DNA of 64,000 nucleotides from Leptotrichia sp. oral taxon 498 (GTDB lineage Bacteria; Fusobacteriota; Fusobacteriia; Fusobacteriales; Leptotrichiaceae): NCBI RefSeq assembly GCF_002240055.1, contig NZ_CP016753.1, positions 2,046,001 to 2,110,000 of the forward strand, read 5' to 3'. Shown piece by piece: positions 28,260 to 37,843 of this stretch (position 1 is its first letter; each line of letters starts with the position of its first letter). The notes under the pieces were generated by a model. It saw only the letters and a program-made list of their open reading frames with translations, ran no database searches and was not told where the DNA came from. The position numbers and the translations under genes were made by a program.

Positions 28260-29945
28260 TTATTTTTTAGACTTTTTCTTAGATTTTTTATCTTTTTTGT
28301 CTTTTTTTGAAGAACTTTTTTTACTTGATGATTTTTTTCTTCCAGATTTTTTAGAAGATTTTTTCTCATTCCCTCCGCTTTTTCTTCCGCCTGTAGCTTC
28401 TTCAACCAAAGGTTTAGAATCTTTTTTAGAATTTAGTGCTCTCATAATATATTCCGCTTCTTGCAATGGCACTGTTATAAACGAATATTTATCCATAATT
28501 TTTACATCTTTTACTTTTCTTCCTGGAGTTTTTGCCTTTTTATGAAGTAAATCTAATAGCCTTCCCACATTATAACCATCTTTTGAGCCAAGTGCGATAA
28601 ATAATCTTGTTTTATCCGCAATTTTAACTTTCACATCTTGAATTTCACTGTAATTTTCAGGTAGAAACTCATCTTCATAGACATGTCTTAACACAGATGC
28701 CAACACTTGTTTTGGATCTCTTCCTTGGAGTAAATTATTTGCCAATTCATCGTAAGCGCTGTGGTCGTCTTCTTTTATAATTTCTTCAACATAAGCGATT
28801 AATGCTTCTTTTTTAGCATTTAAAATTTCTTCCACATTTGGTATGTCTTCTCTTTTGATGTCAGTTTTTGTAATTCTTTTTATCTGAGCTAATTTACTAG
28901 CTTCCCTAGGTGTAACAAATGTAATTGCAATCCCTTTTTGTCCAGCTCTTCCAGTTCTTCCAATTCTGTGAACGTAAGATTCAGCTTCTTGTGGAATTGA
29001 ATAATTAATTACATGTGTTAAATTGCTTACATCTATTCCCCTTGCCGCAACATCTGTCGCCACAAGAATCGTCAACACTTTTTTCTTGAATAAATCTAGC
29101 GCTTTTTGTCTTAATGCTTGAGTGATGTCCCCGTGAATGCATTCAGCATCATAATTTCTAGCTTTCAGTTTATTTGTAACATCGTCAACTTCCGATTTTG
29201 TTCTACAAAACACAATTCCATAAAAATCCTGTTCATAGTCCAAAACTCTGCATAGCGCTTCAAATTTATCCTCTTGCTTAACTTCATAATAAATTTGTTC
29301 CGTCAAATTTGTAGTCAATTCTTTTTTTGCAACTTTTAATAATTTATATTCTGGCATAAATTTTTTAGCTATCGCCAAAATTGGTTTAGGAATCGTTGCT
29401 GAGAAAAATAACATTTTTTTCTCGTCGTTTGTCTTTTTAAGTATTTCTTCAATATCTTCAACAAATCCCATATTTAACATTTCATCTGCTTCGTCTAATA
29501 CGAAATAATCTAAATTATTAACTTTTAAGACTTTTTTATTCATCAAGTCTATAACTCTTCCAGGTGTTCCAACAACAATGTCAACTCCTGACTTTAACCT
29601 TCTAATTTGATTTTCGATAGATGCGCCACCATAAACTGCCAATACTTTTAAATCCTTTTCACCTTTTAACGAATAAATTTCATCTGCCACTTGATTTGCA
29701 AGTTCTCTTGTAGGTGCCAAAATTAACGCTTTAACAGTTTTATCAGATTTAATAGTTTCTAGGATTGGAATGCCAAATGCCGCTGTTTTTCCTGTCCCTG
29801 TCTGTGCTTGTCCTATTAAGTGCGTTCTTTCCTTTAATAATTCGGGAAGTACCAATTTCTGTATTTCACTTGGCTCCTCGAATCCTTTTTTACTTAGTGC
29901 ATTAAGCATTTCTGTACTTAATCCAAAATCTTCAAATTTTTGCAT
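28260..29945 (-). CDS. DEAD-box RNA helicase (DeaD/CshA-like)
   Basis: ATP-dependent RNA helicase, probably for ribosome assembly or mRNA turnover. All motifs are present: Q-motif FEDFGLSTEML...SEIQ, AQTGTGKT, PTRELANQV, GTPGRVIDLM, VLDEADEML, SAT, ATDVAARGID and YVHRIGRTGR. Residues about 450-525 form a DbpA-type RNA-binding domain (TRLFIALGSKDGYNVGRLL). The last 35-40 residues are almost only Lys and Ser, a nonspecific RNA-binding tail. At 561 residues it resembles E. coli DeaD more than short helicases. Followed by a terminator. Confidence 0.95.
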   Translation of the reverse strand: MQKFEDFGLSTEMLNALSKKGFEEPSEIQKLVLPELLKERTHLIGQAQTGTGKTAAFGIPILETIKSDKTVKALILAPTRELANQVADEIYSLKGEKDLKVLAVYGGASIENQIRRLKSGVDIVVGTPGRVIDLMNKKVLKVNNLDYFVLDEADEMLNMGFVEDIEEILKKTNDEKKMLFFSATIPKPILAIAKKFMPEYKLLKVAKKELTTNLTEQIYYEVKQEDKFEALCRVLDYEQDFYGIVFCRTKSEVDDVTNKLKARNYDAECIHGDITQALRQKALDLFKKKVLTILVATDVAARGIDVSNLTHVINYSIPQEAESYVHRIGRTGRAGQKGIAITFVTPREASKLAQIKRITKTDIKREDIPNVEEILNAKKEALIAYVEEIIKEDDHSAYDELANNLLQGRDPKQVLASVLRHVYEDEFLPENYSEIQDVKVKIADKTRLFIALGSKDGYNVGRLLDLLHKKAKTPGRKVKDVKIMDKYSFITVPLQEAEYIMRALNSKKDSKPLVEEATGGRKSGGNEKKSSKKSGRKKSSSKKSSSKKDKKDKKSKKKSKK

Positions 29946-30123
29946 CTTTTAAAATTACCTTCCTTTTTTCTTTTATAATATTTTTGACCAATTATTTGAT
30001 TTTAATTTTACAATTGGTCGTTTTATCGTATTAAAAATTTTCTTTTTCATACTTTTATTTTTTTATACTATATATTATTATATCACATTTTTTTAAAATT
30101 TGATAATTTTTTTATATTTTATT

Positions 30124-30867
30124 TTATAATTTTTCTAATTTTAATTTCGCTTCTTTACTTCCAGCCTCCGCTGCTTTTTCATACCACTTTTTAGCTTCTT
30201 TAGTATCTTTAGCCACACCTTTTCCCTCTTTGTATAAATCTCCCAGTGCAACTAGCATTGGCGCTGCATCTGCATCTTTTCTTTCTTCAGCCTTCTTGTA
30301 AAGTTCAATCGCTCTTTCATAGTTATTTTGACTTTCATAAATTTTTGCTAAATTATACTGAGCAACAATATCTCCTGCACTATCTCCTATCTCATAATAA
30401 AAAATTGCATCTTCAACATTTTTTTTTGTACCTAGACCTTTTTGTGCCATAATTCCCAAATATCTAGGAGCTTTCATTTCAGCGTTCATATTTCCTTTGT
30501 CCATAGCTTTATTAAACAATTCAGATGCTTTTTTATAATTTGTTTTGACTCCAAATCCTTCAAAATATATTATTCCCACATTTGTAGTCGCTATTTCATT
30601 TCCTTTTTTCATCGCTTTTGTTGACCACATAAGTGCTTTTTTGGGATCTTTTGGAACTCCTTTTCCAAAAAGATACATTTCCCCCAGCTCAGTTTGTGCC
30701 GCAACATCTCCTTTTTGAGCCGCTTCTGTCAATTTTTTCACCTTTTCATCAATCGCCGACACGATTTTAGGCTTAGGAGCTGATTTAAAACTTCGCTCTT
30801 TTTTACCACAACTTGCAAAAATCATAAGTCCCATTACAAGCAAAATACTTTTTTTATATTTTTTCAT
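30124..30867 (-). CDS. Sel1-repeat lipoprotein
   Basis: A 247-residue lipoprotein: signal peptide ending LMIFASCGKK, with the lipid-bearing Cys at about residue 20. Five to six Sel1/TPR-type helical repeats follow, for example AAQTELGEMYLFGKGVPKD, GNEIATTNVGIIYFEGFGV and MLVALGDLYKEGKGVAKD. Such proteins act as protein-protein scaffolds at the envelope. No partner is evident. A terminator separates it from the upstream EIIA gene. Confidence 0.85.
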   Translation of the reverse strand: MKKYKKSILLVMGLMIFASCGKKERSFKSAPKPKIVSAIDEKVKKLTEAAQKGDVAAQTELGEMYLFGKGVPKDPKKALMWSTKAMKKGNEIATTNVGIIYFEGFGVKTNYKKASELFNKAMDKGNMNAEMKAPRYLGIMAQKGLGTKKNVEDAIFYYEIGDSAGDIVAQYNLAKIYESQNNYERAIELYKKAEERKDADAAPMLVALGDLYKEGKGVAKDTKEAKKWYEKAAEAGSKEAKLKLEKL

Positions 30868-30953
30868 CTATATTTTTCTCCTAAATTTTATTATAATAAC
30901 ATTGATTAGTCAATTAAGATAATTTTTAAATAAAATAAAAATTCTGTAAAATA

Positions 30954-30989
30954 AAATAACTCCCTTAGAATCAACTAAAAGAGTTATTT
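30954..30989 (-). terminator. Terminator after the PTS EIIA gene
   Basis: Strong two-part hairpin: AAATAACTC pairs with GAGTTATTT, with an inner TTAG/CTAA helix, 11 bases past the stop at 31000. The minus-strand continuation is T-rich. Confidence 0.75.
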
Positions 30990-30999
30990 CCTTCATTAA

Positions 31000-31515
31000 C
31001 TATTTTTGAATGTCTAAAACTACTGTTTCCCCAGCTTTAGCCACTCCGCTTTCAACTGGATTTAATGAACTGTAGTCTTCATAGTTTGAAATAATTACTG
31101 GTGTGATTATTGATTTTGCATTTGCTTTTAAGAAATCATAATCGTATTTAATTAATGGATCTCCAGCTTTTACAACTGCACCTTCTTCGGCAACTCTTTC
31201 AAATCCTTTTCCTTCTAATTGAACTGTGTCCATCCCAAAGTGAACAAAAATTTCAACTCCTGCTGGTGTCACAATACTAAATGCATGATTAGTATCAAAG
31301 ATTTTTTCAACTCTTCCTGCAGCTGGTGCTAACATTATACCTGATCCGTTAGGCTCAATTGCAATTCCGTCTCCTACCATTTTTTGAGCAAATACTTCAT
31401 CAGGAACTTGAGATAAAGGCATGATTGTACCTGAAATTGGTGCGATTATTCTCCCTTCAAACTCTTGTTTTGCTTCTTCTTTTTTTCCCTTTTTAAATAA
31501 ATCAAATAGTCCCAT
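31000..31515 (-). CDS. crr: PTS glucose-type EIIA component
   Basis: A 171-residue soluble EIIA of the glucose family, a phosphocarrier between HPr and EIIBC sugar permeases and often a regulator. Motifs: IIAPISGTIMPLSQVPDEVF, GDGIAIEPNGSGIMLAPAAG, and NHAFSIVTPAGVEIFVHFG (two parts) with the phospho-accepting His in FVHFGMDTV. The stand-alone form resembles Crr. The N-terminal LFDLFKKGKKEEAK is a short amphipathic tail of the kind that attaches EIIA to the membrane. gpmI lies upstream on the same strand, 92 bases away. Confidence 0.93.
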   Translation of the reverse strand: MGLFDLFKKGKKEEAKQEFEGRIIAPISGTIMPLSQVPDEVFAQKMVGDGIAIEPNGSGIMLAPAAGRVEKIFDTNHAFSIVTPAGVEIFVHFGMDTVQLEGKGFERVAEEGAVVKAGDPLIKYDYDFLKANAKSIITPVIISNYEDYSSLNPVESGVAKAGETVVLDIQK

Positions 31516-31607
31516 TTTTTTTCCTCCAATATATTTTTTTAACTAATTTATAATAATATGATACCATATATTATTCAAAAATACAAAATTTTTTTTACTA
31601 AAAAAAT

Positions 31608-33143
31608 TTATTTTTCTATCAAACTACTTCCATCCATTTCAACAGGTTTTTCCAATCCTAAAAGTTCTAACATTGTAGGTGCAATATCAGCTAATCTTCC
31701 ACCTTTTCTCAATTTAACATCCTTCATATCATTTGAAACGAAGATAAATGGAACAGGATTCGTAGTATGCGCTGTATGAGCTTCTCCTGTTTCTGGATTT
31801 ACTAATAAATCAGCATTTCCGTGATCTGCAGTTATAAATAATACTCCGTCCATTTCCAGCACTTTTCTTACAATTTGTCCAAGGCAGTTATCAACAGCTT
31901 GACAAGCTTCAATTACTGCATTTACATTTCCTGTATGTCCAACCATGTCAGGATTTGCAAAGTTTAAGATAACAGTGTCAACTTTTCCTGTGTTTAATTC
32001 TTCAATTAATCTGTCTTTTACTTTGTAAGCACTCATTTCAGGTTGCAAGTCATAAGTTGCAACTTTGGGCGAATCAGTTAAAAGTCTTATTTCTCCCAGA
32101 TAAGGTTCTTCTTTTCCACCGTTAAAGAAAAATGTAACATGTGCATATTTTTCAGTTTCTGCAGTTCTTACTTGAATTAATCCAGCTTTTGAAACAACTT
32201 CTCCAAAACAGTTTACTATTTTTTCAGGCGGAAAAGCGATCGGTGAATTAAATGTCGCATCATATTGAGCCATTGTAACAAAGTTTACTTTAGGATAAAC
32301 TTTTCTGTCAAATCCTTTAAATTCTGGATCAACAAATATTCTGGTAAGCTGTCTTGCTCTATCTGGTCTAAAGTTTGCAAAAATTACTCCATCTCCATCT
32401 TTGATTAATCCATTGTCTTTTGAACCAATTTTAACAGGAACTACGAATTCATCAGTTACACCTTTTGCATAAGACGCTTTAATAGCTTCGTTTGCAATTG
32501 GATAAACTTCTCCTTCTCCAATAGTTAGTGCATCATAAGCTAATTTTTCTCTATCCCAGTTGTTATCTCTGTCCATTCCATAATATCTTCCTATTATAGT
32601 TGCGATTTTTCCAACACCAATTTTATCCAAACCTTCTTGCAACTGAGCTAAGTAATTTACTCCACTTTCAGGCGCTGTATCCCTTCCATCTGTAATAGGG
32701 TGAACATAAACTTCTGTAAGCCCCTTTTTAGCTGCCATGTCAACTAATCCAATAATGTGGTCGATGTGGCAGTGAACTCCACCATCAGATGCAAGTCCTA
32801 AAATGTGAAGAGCTTTACCATTATTTTTTGTTGTATCCATCACATTTTCCAAAACTTCATTTTCTAAAATTGAGCTATCGTTAATTGCTTTTGAAATTTT
32901 TGGAAGCATTTGAAAAACTGTTCTACCAGCTCCAATATTTGTATGTCCAACTTCAGAGTTTCCAAATTGTCCGTCAGGAAGTCCAACATGTCCTCCATCA
33001 GCACGAAGTTCTGTAAAAGGATATTCCCTTTTATACCTTTCAAAATTTAATGGTTTCGCCATTTTTATTCCATTAACTTGATCGTCGTGGTGATTAATTC
33101 CTCAACCATCTAAAATTACTAAAACTACAGGTCTTTTTTTCAT
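31608..33143 (-). pseudogene. gpmI: Phosphoglycerate mutase (2,3-BPG-independent) with in-frame TGA at a conserved Trp
   Basis: Glycolytic enzyme interconverting 3- and 2-phosphoglycerate with two Mn ions. The true start is ATG 33143, preceded by AAAGGA. Codons 1-13 read MKKRPVVLVILDG, codon 14 is TGA (33104-33102), and the same frame continues GINHHDDQVNGIKMAKPLNF to a normal end. The family motif is LDGWG, with the Asp a metal ligand, so TGG has become TGA. The rest is intact: GQFGNSEVGHTNIGAGR with the catalytic Ser, HCHIDH, GRDTAP, FANPDMVGHTG, TADHGNAD. Full length would be 511 residues. If translation starts at ATG 33062, the first metal-binding Asp is lost. The gene is usually essential, so readthrough, a second mutase elsewhere, or a sequence error must be considered. 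Confidence 0.9.
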
Positions 33144-33402
33144 TTTATTGTCCTTTCAAATTAATATGTGAAATTTTCACTTACCATATTTATTATACTA
33201 GTTTTTTTTCAAATTTTCAAGAAATTATATATTTATTTTTAAAAAAATTTTTAAAAACTCAGTAAACATATAGTAAGTTAACTATATATAACATGTGTTT
33301 TTTCTAATTTAACAAAAGTTTTTCTAGAAATTTTGGTTTATTTTTGATAAAATATGTATAAGCAAATTTATATAAAAAATTTTTAGGAAAAGAAAGGAGC
33401 GT

Positions 33403-34731
33403 GTGTGGAAAATATTAAATTTTTCACAAAAAAATATGTTAAAAAAATTACTACTTGCTACTATTTTTTTAGTAATTTCAGTTACTGGATTTTCCGAAAC
33501 TGATATTTCGCAAATAGCAGCTGATTATCCTTATAAAGAAAGTGCTATAATATCAACTGTCTTAGGAACACCGACAGAACAGTATTATAAATTTAAACAT
33601 GCGAAAGGACCTAAAGTAAAAAAATTTAAACCTACTAAAAAAATACCTGAAATTTTAAGACAATGGAGCATATATGATTATGGCGTTTGGGAACAAAAGG
33701 AAAAAGCACCACTTATGATTGTTATTTCAGGAACTGGATCGACTTACAACAGTGGAATGTCACTTTATTTAGCTAATGTCTTTTATGATAAAGGTTACAA
33801 TGTAATAGCGTTTAGTTCACCTACAACAATGCCTTACATAGTATCTCAAGGTATGAATAAGTATGGGGGATATATGAAAGACGAAACTGAGCAGATGTAC
33901 AATTTAATTACACGAGCTATTTCTGAAGAAAAAAAACATGGTATGAAAATCTCAAAAACCTATGTTTCAGGATATAGTTTAGGTGGATTTCAATCGCTTT
34001 TGCTACAGGAATTAGACAGTGAGAAAAAAAGAATTGGAATAGAAAAATCCTTGCTTCTAAATTCTCCAATAAGTATTCTTACAGCAACTAAAAAATTGGA
34101 TGGATTTTTAGTAAAAAATGGGATTTTTGATGCAAAAAGTTTGGAAAAATATTTAGATAATATTTTTTCTAAAATTGTAAATGACGACTCCGTTAAATTA
34201 AATGATTTTTCTTCTACAAATATTTCTGCATCACTTGGAAAATTAAATCTTGGAGAAAAAGACTTTGAGATATTAACTGGACTTCTATTTAGATTTTATT
34301 CGGCAAATATGACTTTTGCGGGTGAAGTTTTCAGCGGAAACGATGCTTACGGAAGGCTTTCTGACAAAAAACATTACAAAAGGTTTGATTCTATAACAAA
34401 GGAATTTCAAGAAGGACTTTCAGTTTCATTTGAAGAATATGCAAAAGAGCTTTTATACCCTTATTTAAAGAAATATAAGCATCCTAACTTGACACCAGAT
34501 GAATTTTTAAATGATTTTGATTTAAGAAGCCACAAAGATTTTATAGAAAAAAATAACAAAAACATTGTCTTTATTACTTCAGAAAATGATATTTTACTTA
34601 CACAAAGCGATTTGGACTACATAAAAAATACTTTTTCAAATAGAGTTTTAATGCCGTTTGGAGGACATACAGGACTTCTTTGGCATAGCGACATGGCAAA
34701 CTTGATGGTAGAAAAATTGGAGGAAGAATAA
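33403..34731 (+). CDS. Exported alpha/beta-hydrolase-like protein in the mlaA operon
   Basis: A 442-residue protein with an N-terminal signal sequence (LLLATIFLVISVTGFS). The hydrolase features are VISGTGSTYNSG, the nucleophile elbow VSGYSLGGFQS (Ser about 192) and a C-terminal FGGHTGLLW supplying the His (about 424). It is followed 1 base later by mlaA, so it probably works with outer-membrane phospholipid maintenance. Similar hydrolase-MlaA pairs occur in other Gram-negatives (recalled). The start is GTG 33403, only 3-4 bases after AAAGGAG; ATG 33436 is possible but has no site. Confidence 0.8.
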   Translation: MWKILNFSQKNMLKKLLLATIFLVISVTGFSETDISQIAADYPYKESAIISTVLGTPTEQYYKFKHAKGPKVKKFKPTKKIPEILRQWSIYDYGVWEQKEKAPLMIVISGTGSTYNSGMSLYLANVFYDKGYNVIAFSSPTTMPYIVSQGMNKYGGYMKDETEQMYNLITRAISEEKKHGMKISKTYVSGYSLGGFQSLLLQELDSEKKRIGIEKSLLLNSPISILTATKKLDGFLVKNGIFDAKSLEKYLDNIFSKIVNDDSVKLNDFSSTNISASLGKLNLGEKDFEILTGLLFRFYSANMTFAGEVFSGNDAYGRLSDKKHYKRFDSITKEFQEGLSVSFEEYAKELLYPYLKKYKHPNLTPDEFLNDFDLRSHKDFIEKNNKNIVFITSENDILLTQSDLDYIKNTFSNRVLMPFGGHTGLLWHSDMANLMVEKLEEE

Positions 34732-34732
34732 A

Positions 34733-35743
34733 ATGACAAAATTTAACAAAAATAAAATTATGATATTTAGCACCGTTATTGCGGCTTGTACAATATCCTA
34801 TGCAGATGCTGACGAATTTTATCCAGAAACAAAAAATGTCGATACAGTTAGCTATCTAGATGAATCAGTAAAAGAAGCAAATGACGATATTTATATAGAA
34901 TTCGTAAATGAAAAAGAGGATATTCCGACTCAAAATAATGTGGAAAAATTTAAACTTACAAATTTGAAAACTAAAAAGAAAAAAATTGATAAAAATAGAT
35001 ATATTGCTTTTGAACAGGATAATTATGGGGATTTGGCGAATAATATTGAAGGATTGGACGACGAATACATAGTATCAAGTAAAGTTCTTGATTTAACTGG
35101 AATGGGTGGCACAATAAACGACCCGCTTGAACCATTTAACCGAAGAATGTACGCATTTAATACTCAGTTTGACAAAAAAATTGCTTATCCAGTGTCAAGA
35201 ATTTACGGAGCAATTGTTCCAAAACCTATAAGAACAGGAATTTCAAACTTTTTCGGCAACTTTAAAGAAATTCCGACTTTTGTAAACTCAATGTTACAAT
35301 TAAAACCTGGAAAAGCAGTAAATGCGCTGGGAAGATTTGTAGTAAATTCGACTGTTGGAGTTTTGGGAGTTACTGACGTGGCAACTAAAATGGGAATGAA
35401 AAAAGATTACGAAACAATGGGAGAAACACTTGGACATTATGGAGCTAGAAGCGGAGCTTATTTGATCTTGCCTCTTGTAGGTCCAAGTAATGTTAGAGAT
35501 GCTATTGGAAGTGGAATTGACGGTGCAATGGAAGGTGCAGCCAGAGGTTACGTTGAAGATAAATTATTTTTTGACACAGGTGTCTTTGACAAGACTGTGT
35601 ATGGATTTACAAGACCTGTCGTTACAGGGCTTAACCTGCGTTCATTAATAAATTTCAAATACGGGGATTTGAATTCGCCATTTGAATATGATTTAGTAAA
35701 AATACTTTATCAGAATTATAGAAAAGTTCAAATAAAAAAATAG
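34733..35743 (+). CDS. mlaA: MlaA-family outer-membrane lipoprotein
   Basis: Component of the Mla system that removes misplaced phospholipids from the outer leaflet. The lipoprotein signal ends TVIAACT, with the lipidated Cys at about residue 19. After a 100-residue charged insert unusual for the family comes the core (about 125-330): NDPLEPFNRRMYAFN, ISNFFGNFKEIPTFVNSML, RFVVNSTVGVLG, ETLGHYGARSGAYLILPLVGPSNVRD. At 336 residues it is longer than typical MlaA (about 250) because of that insert. Coupled to the hydrolase gene upstream. Confidence 0.92.
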   Translation: MTKFNKNKIMIFSTVIAACTISYADADEFYPETKNVDTVSYLDESVKEANDDIYIEFVNEKEDIPTQNNVEKFKLTNLKTKKKKIDKNRYIAFEQDNYGDLANNIEGLDDEYIVSSKVLDLTGMGGTINDPLEPFNRRMYAFNTQFDKKIAYPVSRIYGAIVPKPIRTGISNFFGNFKEIPTFVNSMLQLKPGKAVNALGRFVVNSTVGVLGVTDVATKMGMKKDYETMGETLGHYGARSGAYLILPLVGPSNVRDAIGSGIDGAMEGAARGYVEDKLFFDTGVFDKTVYGFTRPVVTGLNLRSLINFKYGDLNSPFEYDLVKILYQNYRKVQIKK

Positions 35744-35796
35744 ATAAAAAAATAAATTTAATTTAATATGGTACAAATAGTATAGAAGGAGAAAAA

Positions 35797-37041
35797 ATGA
35801 GTTATATAAAAGATTGTGACATTGAAGTTTATAATGCTATAAAAGCGGAAGAAAAAAGACAAGAAGAAGGAATTGAGCTAATCGCTTCTGAAAATTTTGT
35901 CTCAAAAGCTGTGATGGAAGCTGCTGGGTCAGTTTTTACGAATAAATATGCGGAAGGTTATCCTGGAAAAAGGTATTATGGAGGTTGTGTAAATGTCGAT
36001 ATTGTTGAAACTTTGGCAATTGAAAGACTGAAAAAAATTTTTGGAGCAAAATTTGCGAATGTTCAGCCACATTCAGGTTCTCAAGCTAATATGGGAGTTT
36101 ATGTTGGACTTTTAAATGCCGGGGATAAAATTTTGGGAATGGGACTTAGTTCTGGTGGACATTTGACTCATGGATATAAAATTAATTTTTCTGGAAAAAA
36201 TTATGTTGGTGTTGAATATGGTCTGGATCCTGAAACTGAATTAATTGATTATGACAAAGTGCGTGAAATTGCACTAAAAGAAAGACCTAGAATAATTGTT
36301 GCAGGTGCGAGTGCTTATTCAAGAATTATTGATTTTAAAAAATTTAGAGAAATTGCTGATGAAGTTGGCGCTTATTTTATGGTCGATATGGCTCATATTG
36401 CGGGACTTGTTGCAGCTGGAGTTCATCCAAATCCAATGGAGTACGCTGATGTTGTAACTTCTACAACTCACAAAACTTTAAGAGGACCTCGTGGTGGAAT
36501 TATTTTGACAAATAATGAAGAAATTGCAAAAAAAGTTGATAAGACAATTTTTCCTGGAATTCAAGGTGGACCTCTTGCACATATTATCGCAGCAAAAGCT
36601 GTCTCTTTTAAAGAAGCATTGACTCCTGAATTTAAAGAATATCAAATTCAAGTGGCTAAAAATGCTAAAATCTTGGCGGAAGAGCTTACAGAAGGTGGAC
36701 TTAGAATTGTAAGCGGCGGAACTGACAATCACTTGATGCTAGTTGATTTAAGACCGATGAAAGTCACTGGAAAATTGGCGGAAGAAAAATTAGAAAAAGC
36801 TGGGATAACTTGTAACAAAAACGCTATTCCAAACGACCCTGAAAAACCGTTTATCACAAGTGGAGTAAGACTTGGGACCCCAGCGATTACCGCTCGTGGA
36901 TTTAAAGAAGAAGAAACTAAGCTTGTTGCAAAATTCATTTTAGAAGTTCTAAATAATATTGACGATGACAAAGTTATAGAAGAAGTTAAAAAACAAGTTT
37001 TGGAATTGACTAAAAAATTTCCACTTTACAAAAATAAATAA
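35797..37041 (+). CDS. glyA: Serine hydroxymethyltransferase
   Basis: PLP enzyme that makes glycine and methylene-tetrahydrofolate from serine. At 414 residues it has the bacterial length. Motifs: [44 protein letters not shown], the PLP-lysine [14 protein letters not shown] (Lys about 227) and [16 protein letters not shown] 35797 follows AGAAGGAG at 7 bases. It lies between mlaA and rph on the same strand. Confidence 0.97.
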   Translation: MSYIKDCDIEVYNAIKAEEKRQEEGIELIASENFVSKAVMEAAGSVFTNKYAEGYPGKRYYGGCVNVDIVETLAIERLKKIFGAKFANVQPHSGSQANMGVYVGLLNAGDKILGMGLSSGGHLTHGYKINFSGKNYVGVEYGLDPETELIDYDKVREIALKERPRIIVAGASAYSRIIDFKKFREIADEVGAYFMVDMAHIAGLVAAGVHPNPMEYADVVTSTTHKTLRGPRGGIILTNNEEIAKKVDKTIFPGIQGGPLAHIIAAKAVSFKEALTPEFKEYQIQVAKNAKILAEELTEGGLRIVSGGTDNHLMLVDLRPMKVTGKLAEEKLEKAGITCNKNAIPNDPEKPFITSGVRLGTPAITARGFKEEETKLVAKFILEVLNNIDDDKVIEEVKKQVLELTKKFPLYKNK

Positions 37042-37068
37042 AAAATCTAAAAGGAGAAAAAAATCAAG

Positions 37069-37782
37069 TTGAGAAATAATAATAGGAAAAATGATGAAAT
37101 GCGAGAAGTTAAAGTTACAAAAAACTACATTATTCATCCTGAAGGTTCAGTTTTAATTGAATTTGGAAATACAAAAGTCATCTGTAATGCGACGATTGAA
37201 GAAAAAATTCCAAGATGGTTAAAAATGGATAATTCTTCCAAAGGGATTCACTCAGGCTGGATTGCCGCTGAATACAGTATGCTTCCCCGTGCAACGAACA
37301 CCCGTGTCCAAAGGGAATCTATAAAAGGAAAAATTTCAGGTAGGACAATGGAAATCCAAAGGCTTATTGGAAGATCTCTTAGAGCTGTAATTGATCTTGA
37401 AAAACTGGGAGATAGAACAATTATGGTCGACTGCGATGTCATTCAGGCGGACGGCGGTACAAGAACTGCTTCAATCACAGGAGCTTATCTAGCGGTGGAA
37501 CTCGCAATTGAAAAGTTAATTGATGAAAATAAATTAAAAGAAATTCCAATAAAATCAAAAGTTGCCGCAATAAGCGTCGGAAAAGTCCGAAATGAGATAA
37601 TTTTGGATTTAGACTACGAAGAAGATTCCGCAGCAGATGTCGATATGAATATCATCATGACGGATAAAGGCGAATTTGTAGAAATTCAAGGAACTGGTGA
37701 AGAAGCTACTTTTACTCAAAATGAACTCTTAAAATTCATTGAATTATCCAAAAATGCTTTTAACAAATTATTTACTTTATAA
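37069..37782 (+). CDS. rph: Ribonuclease PH
   Basis: Phosphorolytic 3'-exoribonuclease that trims tRNA 3' ends. At 237 residues it is of typical size. The start is TTG 37069: MRNNNRKNDEMREVKV aligns with the family's MR.DGR..DE.R beginning. AAGGAG lies about 12 bases upstream, a long spacing. Motifs: EFGNTKVICNATIEEKIPRW, EYSMLPRATNTRVQRE, GRTMEIQRLIGRSLRAVID and DCDVIQADGGTRTASITGA. Directly downstream of glyA (27 bases). Confidence 0.95.
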   Translation: MRNNNRKNDEMREVKVTKNYIIHPEGSVLIEFGNTKVICNATIEEKIPRWLKMDNSSKGIHSGWIAAEYSMLPRATNTRVQRESIKGKISGRTMEIQRLIGRSLRAVIDLEKLGDRTIMVDCDVIQADGGTRTASITGAYLAVELAIEKLIDENKLKEIPIKSKVAAISVGKVRNEIILDLDYEEDSAADVDMNIIMTDKGEFVEIQGTGEEATFTQNELLKFIELSKNAFNKLFTL

Positions 37783-37790
37783 AAATTTTT

Positions 37791-37810
37791 ACCCACTTAA
37801 AAAAGTGGGT
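37791..37810 (+). terminator. Hairpin after rph
   Basis: ACCCACT / AGTGGGT stem with a six-base loop, 8 bases past the stop, followed by ATAGTTTT. The U tract is weak, so it may be a partial terminator before the TPR gene. Confidence 0.5.
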
Positions 37811-37843
37811 ATAGTTTTAAAAAATTTTATGAAAGAGGAAAAA

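Noticed and set aside
33102-33104. UGA decoded as Trp throughout (alternative genetic code)
   Set aside because: TGA acts as a stop at the ends of the YhhQ gene (39338-39340) and the papain-like gene (45571-45573), and Trp is TGG in every other gene. Both of those stops have a second stop within two codons, so weak readthrough is not excluded, but recoding is.
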